From assembly GCA_963693085.1 (NCBI GenBank), contig OY856409.1, positions 520,501,303 to 520,565,302 of the forward strand: a stretch of DNA of 64,000 bases, given 5' to 3'. Of the stretch, positions 1-12,106 are shown piece by piece. The notes beneath the pieces are model-generated. The model did no database searches. It worked only from the letters and a program-made list of their open reading frames with translations, and was not told where the DNA came from. The position numbers and the translations under genes were made by a program. Origin of the DNA: Alisma plantago-aquatica (Eukaryota > Streptophyta > Magnoliopsida > Alismatales > Alismataceae). Every line of letters starts with the position of its first letter. The stretch's first letter is position 1.

Positions 1-345
1 AGTGTTTAATTGAACTACTAAACTACTTTAGTAATCAATCTAAACATCATTTGTGGATAAACCCCTCTTCCAGGTTAAATCCTATGTGTGTGACCCTACA
101 GGTCCATTTCACGTTGGCAGTGAAAGTCCATGACTTTACAAGCAAAGAGTGGTGCCTAGTCACACATCAGTGCTACCCAAGTGAAAAGGAAAGTTGGATA
201 ACAACTTTCAATCCTACAATCCATGAATGGTGTTACAGTGAATGTATGATTCCTTTGTCACTGATATCCCAAATGAACTCGAGGAATGTAATAGTCATCA
301 TGTCAATGTTCATTCACTTTCTTGATCTCAGAATAGATTGAAGGA
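1..345 (-). mobile_element. Ty1/copia LTR, distal part (interrupted)
   Basis: On the minus strand this reads like the middle part of a plant copia LTR, with wording such as GTGACTAGGCACCACTC and TAGGGTCACACACA that I recognise from such LTRs. It seems to continue, across the foreign block at about 346-2840, from the LTR part at 2841-3575. The LTR runs off the left edge of the window. No open frame here looks protein-coding. The family assignment rests on recognition plus the neighbouring LTR piece; it is an inference. Confidence 0.45.
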
Positions 346-2840
346 GATACATGGTGTGTCCCCGCTAGTGGTGCTTTTACACCCCACGAGGTCGGAGCGC
401 ACGTGATATGGGATCTTATGCTTTTGAAATTTATGTTATCCCTAACCGAGTCGATCACTAAGACTAAAACAGGTCACCCGCAAGCGTACGGGGTACTGTT
501 GTAGTATAGGTGATTGGCAAGATAAGGGGTCGAACCACAGAGATAGAGGGGGTGCTAGAGTTAGACAGAGTGGGCTACGTTCCTTTTTTGGAGATCGGGG
601 TTTTAGGGTTTTTGAGTTTTAAAAGGTTTGGTTGTTTGATTACGCTAATGAGAAAGTAAGAAATGTAAGATGGAAACTAAGTTATGAAAGAGCAAGCAAA
701 TTAGTAAACTAAGTTAACAAACTAACTAAGCAAGAGCAAGAAGAGCTATGCTACTCTAGTAAGGAAAGAAGAAATTAAGAACTAAACTAACCACTAGCAA
801 GAGCAAGAGCCCAAGTTAACACTAAAGAGAAAAACTAAGCAATTAACTAGATTAACCAAAAGCGATTAAACTAGATTATCATGAACAAGCAAGCAGAGCA
901 AGATGGGTTTTAAGCAAGGTGATTAAGGTGGGTGGGCTGTTTGGGGAATGTAACTCTGATGTTAGTTGGGGGAAGATCATTAAACATGCATGGTTCTCAT
1001 ATCATATCTAGATTACCAAACCAAACAATAAGGTCAATGCCATTAGAAAATACCCTATACTACTAGTAGAAGACTAGGGTTAGGTGTAATTCTAATGAGA
1101 TTAACCAAATCTAGGTTTCTAGGGTAAGTGATAGTGAGTAATTGAGGGTTGAGGGTAGAGATGGGAGCAGAGATGAGGGTATTTAACCTCATGCCACTAG
1201 CCACTCTAGCCTTTAGAAGGCCCTAGACAATTACATCAATCTCACTTACACTAGCTACTTAGATCTCACACTCATTTGTAGGAGGAGGGATGTGTATGTA
1301 GGAACAAAGGGGGCTAGCTAGGGATCCAATAATTGGACCTAGGAGTCATTCCTAAGATTGCCATATACACCCCAATTCCTCCTAGAAACTAAGTGTCATC
1401 AAAAACCTCAAAACAAGCAATTCATACAAGAAGCACAAACCACATGCAATAAGATAGGAAAAGAGAAAGAAGTAAGAAGTAACCATCATAGATATCAATT
1501 AAGTTCATTACAAGAAATTATCCCCCAACATGGTATCAAAGTTACATTTAAATCCCAAACAGCCCACCACAAGGGGCTTAGCTAGACATGATCAAGAAAA
1601 CAAGAAAAGAAAGGGGTAGAAGAAGTAGGGACTCCATGAAGCTTGATGTAGAAGCCTCCTTCTTCACCTCCAAGCTTGTTGTAGACGTCCTCCCTCCTCC
1701 AAGGGTGTAGGGGTGCATGAAATGGTAGGGGATTATGGATGAAAACCTAGGGAACTAGGTTTCCATGGTGGAATGAGGGTGGAAATGGTGGATGATGAGC
1801 CCAAAATGCAAGGGAATTGCACAAAGAGCTCAAGGATGGAGAGTGGAGCTTGGAGTAGTTGTAGGGGCATCTAACCTTCGTGCCCTAGCCACCACCTATG
1901 TATATATAGGTGATGGGGAGGCACTAGGGTAAGTGGGGGTAATTTAGGAAAAGTAGTGAAAAGTAGGGTAGGGTTGGTGGACCACCAAGGCCGTGGTGGT
2001 GTGCCACGACCGTGGTGAGGGTGGCGGAGAACGATCGTGGTGTGGTGAAACGGTCGTGGTGTGAAGGAATTGGGAAAAAGGTCAAGTATGGTGGTAGCCA
2101 CGGCCGTGGCGGGATGCCACGGTCGTGGTGGGTTAGGGGCACCACGGCCGTGTTGGGTAAAATAGCTGTTTTGGAGGAGGAGGAGGTGACCGTGGCGCAG
2201 CAGCATGGGCATTTTAGTCTTCATCGGCCACGGTCGTGGCAGAGGGCCACGGTCGTGGCGATTTGGGGTGAAAACCTATAACTCTGACCAAATTGTTGCA
2301 ATAATTCCCACGACCGTGGCAGGGTGCCACGACCATTTTCTCTTCTACTGACCACGACCGTGCTGATGGCCACGGTCGTGGTGTCTTCAATGGCCACGAT
2401 CGTGGAAAAGGGCCATGGCCGTGGGATTCTATAGGATTTACCTGTTGAGCTTGGTGTCATATTGCTAAAAAAAGGCACGACCGTGGCATAGTGCCCACGG
2501 CCATGGTGAGGTTGGCCTCACTTAATTACACTTCAATCTTCGTCATTTTTGGATGTCTTTGCTTGGGGAAGATTCTTGACCATTGGAGGTAGGTTGAGGG
2601 AGACTTTGGGGCCTTCTTTGGGTCCCTCCATGAGTGAAGGAACCCTAGAACTCCTTCTTTCTCTCTCTTCCATCTAAGCATGGTTCAAGTACCTGAAAAA
2701 TAGTGCAAAGAACATCCATAAGCATATTTGCAATGATAAGCATATTAGGGGTAAAAAGCTTGTAATCTACATGTTTAGATGTGACTTAAGTACAAAATGG
2801 CACAGGATGGAGCCCTAAAATAGGGCTACATCAATATGTA
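346..2840 (-). mobile_element. Non-coding LTR-type element inserted in copia LTR
   Basis: About 2.5 kb without any recognisable protein domain. It holds a block with GGTCGAACCACAG near 520-537, a purine-rich stretch with many AAGCAAG and AACTAA words (650-900), a GAAGCTTGATGTAGAAGCC-type block (1638-1700), a TATATATAGG box near 1902, and the palindrome array at 1985-2510. The right end carries the perfect palindrome AGCCCTAAAATAGGGCT, followed by ACATCA, so on the minus strand the element could begin with TGATGTAGCCC, an LTR-like start. I read it as a gag/pol-less retroelement, or a large fragment of one. Both boundaries are approximate and I found no target duplication. Confidence 0.4.
1985..2510. 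repeat. Array of 12-bp palindromes CCACGRYCGTGG
   Basis: About 18 copies of a short palindrome of the form CCACGGTCGTGG, CCACGACCGTGG or CCACGGCCGTGG lie within 525 bp. Examples start near 2004, 2098, 2116, 2140, 2226, 2248, 2308, 2350, 2369, 2392, 2412 and 2494. Spacers vary in length (roughly 6 to 60 bp) and sequence, so this is not a simple tandem repeat. Many copies keep the full CCACG/CGTGG pairing although the central two bases vary (GG, GT, GA, AC, AT). The array is markedly GC-rich against AT-rich surroundings. Confidence 0.85.
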
Positions 2841-3575
2841 TGACATCAATATCACATACTGATTCACACATGTGTGCACGCCTATCCAAATCCTACTCAT
2901 CAAGTGGCCATGGATATCAAACTCCCTCAGGAGGGACAAATCTTATGTCTATCACTCACCCCTCAAAAGCCCCATGTGTCAAAGCCACCCAATCATCACC
3001 TTTATAACAACCCATGTTTCAGGAATGTGTTTGATGATGTCAAAGTGTACCCAACGACATGTGTTGAGTGTAGTGATTTCATGTCAAAGAATCACACTCA
3101 CCACCATCACTATGAGAACTAACTGTGACTACCATGTCATGGCTCCATGTGTCAAACTCACGGTGGGTCTGTCTGGTACACTTGTTCTCTAACAAGTACC
3201 TATGTGTTTGGCTTGATATCTCCATATCATGAATAACGAGATTCTGTCATCAACCAACACCACAATCTAGTCTTGTGTGTCATTGCTGTCTATCTACCTT
3301 CCATAATGACATCTGACTAGGGACATTATAAGAATGTACAAACTCTTAGCATCTGTATGATCTCATCGTTGAGGTCCTCAACCTGAAAGCATATGTCATT
3401 GAGTATTGTCATTCTCTAGACATTCAATCGGTTATATCATTATCTCATATGACTGAACCAAAAAGAATTGGAAGTTTGCCTTTGATGCTTATCAAATCAA
3501 TCTTAATGTATCCCACCAATCATCCCATGATTGTCTCTTAGGGCATACATACCAATAGTTACATCAACTCCTCTA
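2841..3575 (-). mobile_element. Ty1/copia LTR, proximal part
   Basis: On the minus strand this starts near 3570 with TTGGTATGTATGCCCTAAGAG and can be aligned by eye with the LTR at 28140-28452 for some 300 bp. Shared words include TGGTATGTATGCCC, GAGATAATGAT, GAGATCATA and TAATGTCCCTA. It is therefore a second, diverged copy of the LTR family that belongs to the copia element on the right side of the window. The bases just above 3575 may be the end of its pol frame and polypurine tract, but no convincing coding sequence remains. Confidence 0.55.
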
Positions 3576-3982
3576 ATCCCTAACATGATCCTTTAACTCA
3601 TTGATGACTCATCCTTGAAGTGTGTACAAAAGGAATCATTTTGGATATGCTCTCTTTTGTTCTTTTCTCTTATCCTAGCAATCATTTCCTTTTCTTACAT
3701 GCTCTCTAGTGTTCAATGTTGTTTATCGTTTCTTGATTTGGTTGGTGATTTCATCATTGACATATCTCTGATGGTTGTGAGAGTAGCATGTCTTTTAATC
3801 TACACTTGAGGATTTCTCTCCTTCAATTACTTGGGACCTTACCAACTCTTTGAAATATTTGTTACTTGTTACACAGAGTTGTGACATGATCCCATGTTTG
3901 ATGTCATATTGAAATATATTATTTTCTCACATTTATTGGCTTCATGTTGGTGTGTTTTAGTTTAGTTTATCTTTGGGAATAT
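3576..3982. other. Unassigned AT-rich stretch
   Basis: About 400 bp between the copia LTR and the gypsy LTR. A 64-codon plus-strand frame (3615-3809) is rich in Leu, Ile, Ser and Phe, as expected from AT-rich sequence, and shows no family signature. It may be a pol remnant of the copia element, but I cannot support that. Confidence 0.3.
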
Positions 3983-6335
3983 GTGAGCACCCACCACACA
4001 ATCGTGAAATTACTCAAAAGAAAATAATGGTTAATATAATAAAAAATCATTACCATAAACTTTCATAGGAAATAAGCAATGAAATCTTGAATTAAAGCCA
4101 CAAGATAATTGTGACAAGGTCATTTCCATTTGTTTGATATCCACAGGTAACTCTACAACCTCATTTAGTGACCTCATTCAAAATTATTTACAAGAAAAGT
4201 TTGCATGTTCACTTATATGCAACGTGCAAAACAAGTACATCATTACAAGGAACACATGACAAAACCTCAATCCAGAAGATACAACCACTATAAAACTCCA
4301 AGGCTAAACCTAAGAGTATAGGGATGATCTAACATGCTACTCCAAAATTACATCACCAACCTCTGATGTACTACCGTCCTAAAAAAGATGGATCCACACC
4401 ATCACAAACCTAGTTGCTCTGCTAGACACCTAAAATATGTGGAAGATCATGGGGTAAGATCTTAAGTCTTACTAATATGATATAACAAGTAACAACATTT
4501 ATTACATGTAGTAGATAAAGGATTAGAGATTAATGAGGCAAGTAGTTCAATAAGAACAAATATTACACTAAAGTAGATACTTATAGATATTCAGATGTGG
4601 TTATAGAGACAAGAACATGTTATGAAGCATATATAATATTGTATCAAGTAAAGAGTACAATATCTCATCCAATGTTACTTGACATTAAAACCTAAGCATA
4701 TATACTAGAAAAATAATTACATACTTCATTAATCCATCATTAGTTTGAGGCATATCACTAAAATTACTAGCTAGTGGTTGTAGAACCTAGACTAGTCCCG
4801 TATAAGATCTAAATATTACCAGACTCTGTTAGATCTTTCCCACCATAGATTCAGGGACGTTGAAAAGGCGGGAATAGAAAGGTTGAATCTACCATGAATT
4901 TCTCAAAGGAGGTCCACATATCACATGTATTCCCTCGGTACATAGGTTACGACACCAAGTAAACATAGGGCATAGAAGTCAACAATGGTAAGACATGATC
5001 GTGGCTACTCTCCATCACATATCACTACACCACAGATAGGAACTAAGTCCCAACAAGATCTATAGATTTCATGGTTTACCAGCCTAAATCTTACATGTAT
5101 ATTCAATAAAATATACAACTTTGAGCATCTTCTCACAATTCTTAGATTGCTACAAGAATAAATTATGTCACTATTTCCCACACTTACTCAGAAAGTAGAT
5201 CTATAGATTCAGGGCACTACATAATTAAAGTTACACCTAATAAATGATTAAGTGCTCATTTTTTGAATGCATAAATCAAGTAACATACAAGTAATTATAA
5301 TATTAATTAAGTATTTGAAACTTCAAAATATACAAAATGTATTACCATACAATTCCAACTACCAATTCAAAATGTGTGGAACCCCTTTCAGCCATACTAA
5401 GGCCACATATTCAAATAAGGGCACAATAAGGCCTGAATCTCCATGGAAATCCATAGTAAGGTTAAAACCTTATGGGGACATAAAAATCACCTAAGATTGT
5501 AGACTCTACTTTATATCAACAACACACCACCATACAAAATTTCAAAGTTATATTTGAAAGTGTGTAGAAGTTTTAATAAGTGCAAAATTAAGCATAAAAT
5601 ACTACTTTTTTGCATGTAAGAGATACTTTGAAAAATGATATATGTCTACTGAAAATGGAACAACATAATGTGTTTGGAAAAGCAATAGAAACATCGTGCA
5701 TATGTTCCAAAACAAAAAAGAATATTATGTGTTTCAAAATTCCATCAAATTGTACAAAAATACCACAAAGATACTACTTTTAAGAGTGTTTGCATGTAAA
5801 TTTCGAATCTAAGTTCATGCATGAAAAATCAAGCATGTTTTTAGAATCAAGGACTGGATTTAAGAGGTTCAGATGAACATGCAGACCTAAATTTCTATAT
5901 TAATTGGTCAAAATAGTTTAATATATCACCTTTTTAATCATTTTTAGCAAGGTTACAACAAGAACTAAGGTTGCATGTTCAAAGTAGAAAAAAATACAAA
6001 AAGTTGTTATATAACTCACCATAAATGTATTTGAATAGAAATCCATATTGAAGCACCATGGACCAAAGATCAAAATATTCAAATTCTAATCCTCAAGATT
6101 CAAACAAGCTTCAAAACAGGCAAACACAAACCACCATTAAGGTCTAAGATTGCCTCCATGAAAGTTGTAAATGACATTTCCTCCATGATAACTAGAGAAT
6201 TTAGGAAAATAGATGGAAGAAGAAGGAACAATATTTAGCCCTTACTCAAGCTTACATGAAGAAGAACCTTGGAATAACCATGGGCATGGCTCGAGAAAGA
6301 CAATGATGGAAAATCATTAAGGAAGATGCTAAGAG
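3983..6335 (-). mobile_element. Ty3/gypsy 3' LTR (diverged)
   Basis: This aligns by eye with 12107-16311, once the 1.9-kb insertion in that copy is removed. Matching blocks include ATCCACAGGTAACTCTACAACC (4138) against ATCCATAGGTAACTTTACAACC (12269), the CATCACCAACCTC block (4352 against 12470), ACCTAGTTGCTCT (4409 against 12527), and CCATGGGCATGGCT (6278) against CCATGGACATGGCT (16252). The copies differ at many positions, so the element is old. The LTR may extend beyond 6335 to about 7200, because the other copy appears truncated at 16311. Confidence 0.6.
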
Positions 6336-7785
6336 GGATTGTCATCACCAAGGAACAAGAAGGAACATTATGAATTAATGAGTATGCAAGCAGTAGAATG
6401 GCCAAGACACTATTATGATGACTTGCATATGTAGGTACCTTGTTGACACAAAAATAGATATTTTGCTAGTTTGCAACAATAAATGCAGCATTTGCTCTAC
6501 TCTTCTTCTCCAGCGATGATGTCTCAATCAAGAAGAAAATAGGATAAGAGGGGATATATATATCCACAAAGAAGGAGGGATATAAGAGAGTAAGGAGAGA
6601 GTGAAAAGGTCGGTTTTGTCATTTTTTCGATCGTTGTTGTCCTGACCACATCGTCCTGTGCTTGTAGTGAGCATGGAAGCCTCATCTATCAATCCATTTA
6701 TGACCATCGGTCTATGTGTTGCCATGTGATTGTGATCTTTAAGCAAGGAGAGTGAGTGTGTGCATGAGGGACGTTCTCTTCAGTTATTGGGGGTCACTCT
6801 TAATTAGAACCCAATGCTCGTAAGGCAGGAGGTCACTATAAGAACCCATAGATCCTTGGCCAACGATGGAGTGACCAACAATCTTACATGAGGGACTACC
6901 ATTGGGCATACACACGCAACCCTTCTGCCAGTCTACTCTCAACCCAACTTTCATCAGTCTTTATGCATGGACGTTCATTGATTGTGTGTGAGAGAGAGAG
7001 AGTCTTTTGGCCTTTTCTTCAACCAATGACAAGTAAGACACAACTAATAAGAACTATCATCCACTTCCAACGATTGAGAGGGAGGGTACTCTCTGGTACC
7101 ACCACCCAAACAAACATGATGACACCCATGTTGAGCGAGACCCAACCAAGGCCAGCCACAACACCATCAAAGCATACATACATACACTTCTATATAGACA
7201 TTATATCATAAAATAAGGAATTAGATCCCATAAAATTGGGATCAAGTTATGAAATTAAAATCCAGCCAAAAAAATATGAGATCCAAGGGGTGAACTGAGG
7301 CACGATATGTAAAATTTCAAACAGATTCTACAGATGGGTATTTACACATAAGTTTAGAAAGCATGTAATGTTTCAAACTTAGGCAAACAAGATGCATATT
7401 TAGGTACACTTGAGGCATTATTCAAATAATTCATTATAAAACCAATCTAAACATGTATTAGATGGCTACAAGTACACAATTAAGATAATGACTGACTATG
7501 CTTTCCTAACCTATGTTTGATTATACTACTCCTTGGCTCTCTCATCCCACACCAATTCATCCTTTTTCATGACGATGACTAAGGATTTTTTTAACCATTT
7601 TTGGGATAGGGAAACTCCAATCTATAGAGGTGAGGCCAGTAGAAAGTATCAAAAATTAAGCCTCAACTTAAGATTAAACATGATTTGAGAGTTAAGGTGG
7701 GTTAAGGTTATTGCAAACATAAACCCCAATAGGGATTTCAACCACAAAATCCTATGGAACAAATAGGGGTACTTCCTACACATCT
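6336..7785. other. Unassigned; possible U3 part of gypsy LTR
   Basis: No recognised coding sequence. The palindrome GGATATATATATCC at 6554-6567 contains a TATA-like core and would suit an LTR promoter on the minus strand. An AGAGAGAGAG run lies near 6992-7001. The stretch may be the upstream part of the gypsy 3' LTR, absent from the truncated copy near 16311, or a separate insertion. The frame at 6888-7211 shows no known motif. Confidence 0.3.
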
Positions 7786-8271
7786 TATCCTATAAATCCC
7801 AAGTGTATTCCTCTATCACAACAATCATGCAACACCTTCACTAACAATATATCCTTTTTCCGTAACTTCTATAAATTCCTATCCGGTAGAAAGTAAAACT
7901 TTCATTCCACCTTCCCCACATGAGATGCCATTAAGTAAGGTCTTATAAACCTAGAATCCAAGTTACCCCTCTTACCAAACCTTATAACACATTTCCAAGG
8001 CCAAATCTTGAGGTACAATCCATCTATCATGTGATCCCATCAAATGTTATTTGATCACTTTGATCTTTTATGTAGTCTATGGATCAAGTAATGACCTAAC
8101 AACTCAAACTCACCTACCGCATATCAACAAAGAGGTGGTCTATAATTCCTTTCGCACAAAACCTCATATGGTGTTGTATCTATTCTCCTATTATATATGT
8201 TCCTATAGGTGAATTTGATCAAGGTAAGTTGAATGTCTTAACTCCCACCATTTTGGAGAAAATAATCTTTC

Positions 8272-9178
8272 AATAAGGAGTGAGCATCGGGTTGGGTCAC
8301 CTTAGGTTTTGTAATCTCATGCACAAACACATAATGTTAAATGGGTTTCAGGTCAGGTTTCATCTCGAGTAATATTAGAAAAACTGGGTCCATATTGAGC
8401 CCACATTAAAGGGTTAAGTTTCAAGTCAGTTCAGGCTGACTCAAAAAACATTCTATAGTGAATATATTTTCAATGTATATGTCAACATTATTTTTGGTAA
8501 TGCGTACTGACTCATACATGTACTTTAGATGTGTCATCCATAAAACTAATATGCATATAGATTTGTTATATAAATCCAATACATAAAGTGAATATCTTCT
8601 AGACTAGACATGTTTAAATATCAGAGTCATACCCATTTACTTATAAGATATAATTATATAGCATTCAACCATATATGGATTTCTACAATTACAATTGGTT
8701 ATAAAATTTATTTTTTATCTCACAAAATGGACTACCAATATTGTAGTTGAGATGATTTTTAAAAACAATCATAATGTAAGAAGCATACATCTAATATCTA
8801 AAATTATATTAGATTTTAGAATATTGCAAACATTAAATTTAAAATGCCTATACATGACCTAAATGTACTTTAGCACACTACTCTTTTAGTCTTATTAATA
8901 TGGCTGACTAGATGTATAGTAGATCAGATATAGTTTTGAAATTATGTATCTACAATTATCTAACAAAATATGCATATCATATATAAACATGTGATCATAC
9001 ATACTTATATATAATATTATTACAAGTATATGGTTTTTCGAGCCTAGGCTTACCTTGGCCCTGACCCAGCCAATAAAAAAATATGGGCCAAACTTTTAGG
9101 CATGACCCTCCCATGTAAACCATATGGGTTGGGCTTGGGTCGAGTTATGTGGGTCGGGACATGGGTGTATCGTTCCAA
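8272..9178. mobile_element. Small DNA-transposon-like insertion in integrase
   Basis: This block separates two integrase pieces that should be contiguous (…AMDEHHTG and LTLIEFTYRN), so it is a real insertion. It has no coding sequence. Both ends are rich in GGGTTGGG/GGGTCGGG words: left end AGTGAGCATCGGGTTGGG, right end GTGGGTCGGGACATGGG. That is a look I associate with non-autonomous hAT elements. Terminal inverted repeats and a target duplication are not clear, so the class is only a suggestion. Confidence 0.35.
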
Positions 9179-9950
9179 CCTAGTATGATGCTCATCCATA
9201 GCTCTTAACAAATCATCCAGAATTTGTATGATCCTCTCTGACGAACCAGTTGTCTATAGATGAAATGTGGTATTTCACTTCAACTGTGTCCCTAGAGTTG
9301 TATGCAGGTGATCTCAGAACATGCTTGTGAAATGTGGTCCTCTATAGAAACTATCATAGCAGGAACACCATGCAGATGAACTATCTCATCCACATAGAGT
9401 CAACTTCTTTGTGGTGTAGGTAGTTTTGATTAGATGTATAGTAGATCAGATATAGTTTTGAAATTATGTATCCACAATTATATTAAAAAATATGCATATC
9501 ATATATAAACATGTGTTCTTACATACTTATATATGATACTATTACAAGTATATGGCTTTTCGGCCCTAGGCTTACCCTGGCCCTGACCCATCCAATAAAA
9601 AATATGGGCCAAACTTTTAGGCATGACCCGCCCATGTAAACTATATGGGTTGGGCTTGGGTCGAGTTACGTGGGTCGGGACATGGGTGTATCGTTCCAAC
9701 CCAGTATGATGCTCGTCCATAGCTCTCAACAAATCATCCAGAATTTGTATGGTCCTCTCTAACTAACCAGTTATCTATAGATGAAATGTGGTATTTCACT
9801 TCAACTGTGTCCCCAGAGTTGTATGCAGGTGATCTCAGAACATGCTTGTGAAATGTGGTCCTCTATAGAAACTATCATAGCAGGAACACCATGTAGATGA
9901 ACTATCTCATCCACATAGAGTCAACTTCTTTGTGGTGTAGGTAGTTTTGA
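8909..9950. repeat. 521-bp tandem duplication
   Basis: Two adjacent, nearly identical copies: about 8909-9429 and 9430-9950. Both start with TAGATGTATAGTAGATCAGA and end with GTGTAGGTAGTTTTGA. Each copy spans the right part of the inserted DNA element plus the adjoining integrase-core sequence, so the duplication happened after that insertion. The copies differ at only a few positions and are far younger than the surrounding relic. Confidence 0.85.
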
Positions 9951-12094
9951 CCAGTATAAAGTGAGTTGACTTTGTTAATCGATCAGCAATCAAGTTGATT
10001 GATTCTTGACCTTGGATGCCCTAGAAAGACCAATCACAATGTTTATGGTGATATGATCTCATTTCTACTCCAGAATTGGAGAAGGATACAACATTCGTGT
10101 AAGCTTCTAATGTTTTGCCTTTACCTATTGACAAACTGGACACTCACCACATACTCTACCACATCACAATTCAAACATGGCCACCAATACAAGTCTTTGA
10201 GGTTTTGGTACATGTTTGTACTTCCAAGATGAATCATTTACATTGAGCAATGTGCCTCCTCAAACACCAATTTCCTTAGGTCAGCAGCATCACAAACTAC
10301 CATCATATTGTGATAGAACATTGTCCCATCCTATGACTCATGGAACCCATTATGCCTCCCACTATTAAATTTTAAATGATATAATGTATCATGGTATTAC
10401 CCCACAACATGTTTGTGATATGGTGTATCAATAATGGCTTAACATACAACTAAACTGACAATCCTGCCAACAAGGAAACTTCTATCTATACATTCATCTA
10501 CTTTAGAGACACTAGCATGTCCCTCTTATAGCAAGACATAGATGACATATGTACTTTGTCTCCAAAACAAATGAGGATGCCTTTCTACTCAATGCATCCT
10601 TTATTACATTCACATTTCCTAGTTGATAGTCTATCATATATTCATAGTCCTTTATTGGCTACATCCATCTCCTCTATCTCATGTTCACCTGCGTCAAGAA
10701 TATATTTGTAGATTCTTTTTACATGTGAAGATATTGTACTCTCCTCATATAGATAATGCATTCCTATCTTCAATGCCAAGACCACTGGAGATAACTCTAG
10801 ATCATTTGTTGGGGAATTATCTTCATGTTCCTTAAGATGATGAGAATCAAGACATTACATTCTTATCATGCATCAACACACATCCAAGTCCATCCTTTGA
10901 TGCATCACAAAAAACTATGTAACCCTTCCCAGGCTCTAGCAATACAAACACTAGAGCTAACATCAACTTATCCTTCAAAAATTGTAAATAACGCTAAAAC
11001 TTCTTATCCCAAACAAATGGCACATCTTTCCTATTTAGCTTGGTTAAAGATAAATTTACTACATAAAAGTTCCTGATGAACATCATGCAGTAACCGAATT
11101 ACCCTAGGAAACACAAAACCATGTTGATGTATTGATCTATTCCCATTCCACTTTGACTCTAATTTATCGAAGCCTGCACAAAACCCCTTCCTAGAGATGA
11201 CATTACTGAGAAAGGACACCTCAGTTAGCCAAAACTTGCACCCACTCAACTTTGTATACAACCAATGTTGTCTCTGTAACTCCAAAGCCTGACAAAGATG
11301 TTTCTCATGCTACTGAATATCTCTAGAATAGATCAAGATGCCATCTTTGAAGACCACAACAAACAAATGTATATACTATTTGAACACTTTGTTCATCAGA
11401 TCTAAAAAAGATGGTGGTGCATTGGCTCGACAAATAGCATAACCACAAACTCATAGTGACCATACCTATAAGGTTGTCTTAGGTATGTCATATGCCATGA
11501 TCCTGACTAATGATATCTTGACCTCATCTCTATCTTAGAAAACAATATATCACTTTCCAACTTGTCAAATAGATCATCTATCCTTGGCAAAGGGTACTTG
11601 TTCTTCACTATATCCTTGTTCAACTGCCAATAATCTATGCATAAACTCAAATGTCATCCTTCCTTTTAACAAACAATACAGGAGCACAACAAGGGGGTGT
11701 GTTGGGCTATATAATGCCCTTTTCAAACAACTTCTAATGCTTCTTCTTGAAATCTAAGGTGCCATCTTGTGGCATGTTGGATTATCGAGTCAATACCTTT
11801 TTCATTAAACTTAGTTAAGGTGGTCACCATCTGTCTAAACATGGCTTGGCAAGTTCGATGGATGGGTATTGCCATGTCCAAAGGTATCAGGATGCACTTC
11901 TCCAGCCCCATCTCAAGTACTCCTCCTACAGATAACCATTGCCTCTTGCCACCTCCAAACATGGCATAACTACTCTCCACATGTTCTTCACATTATCCAA
12001 CCATATATTTGCATCACCATAATCAATGGTTAGATTTAGTGGATAATAAGAATGACATCCTAATCTTGTGTCCCTATAGACGCACCAAACATAG

Positions 12095-12106
12095 ACTCTG
12101 ATACCA
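12095..12106 (-). other. Primer-binding site of the gypsy element
   Basis: The minus strand reads TGGTATCAGAGT, one base different from the site complementary to the 3' end of plant initiator-Met tRNA. It lies directly at the end of the LTR at 12107-16311, where first-strand synthesis would be primed. This fixes the element's orientation as minus and identifies the right-hand LTR as the 5' LTR. Confidence 0.75.

Larger units (their letters stand above)
7790..11760 (-). pseudogene. Ty3/gypsy pol relic (RT, RNase H, integrase)
   Basis: A decayed minus-strand polyprotein in three frames with many stops. Order on the minus strand: reverse transcriptase from about 11760 (words like LFEKGII and CAPVLFVKRKD), with the catalytic FIDDILIYS region reduced to FKDGILIYS; then LYTKLSGCKFWLTEVSFL at 11031-11285; RNase H (FCDASKDGLGCVL near 10900, DAGEHEIEEMD near 10680); the integrase zinc region (HLGS..MYQNLKDLYWWPHV near 10200); the integrase core (ADRLTKST near 9980, RGPHFTS, ERTIQILDDLLRAMDEHH); and the integrase C-terminal part (LTLIEFTYRN near 8240, RFGKRGNLDSRFI near 7980). 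Gag and protease are missing: only about 330 bp separate the primer-binding site from RT. The integrase is further broken by a 0.9-kb insertion and a 521-bp duplication. Domain order RT-RH-IN identifies Ty3/gypsy; the chromovirus branch is likely but not shown. Confidence 0.85.

Noticed and set aside
2872..3192. A His-rich 106-codon frame
   Set aside because: It lies inside the copia LTR, against the element's orientation, and overlaps another frame; no family motif.
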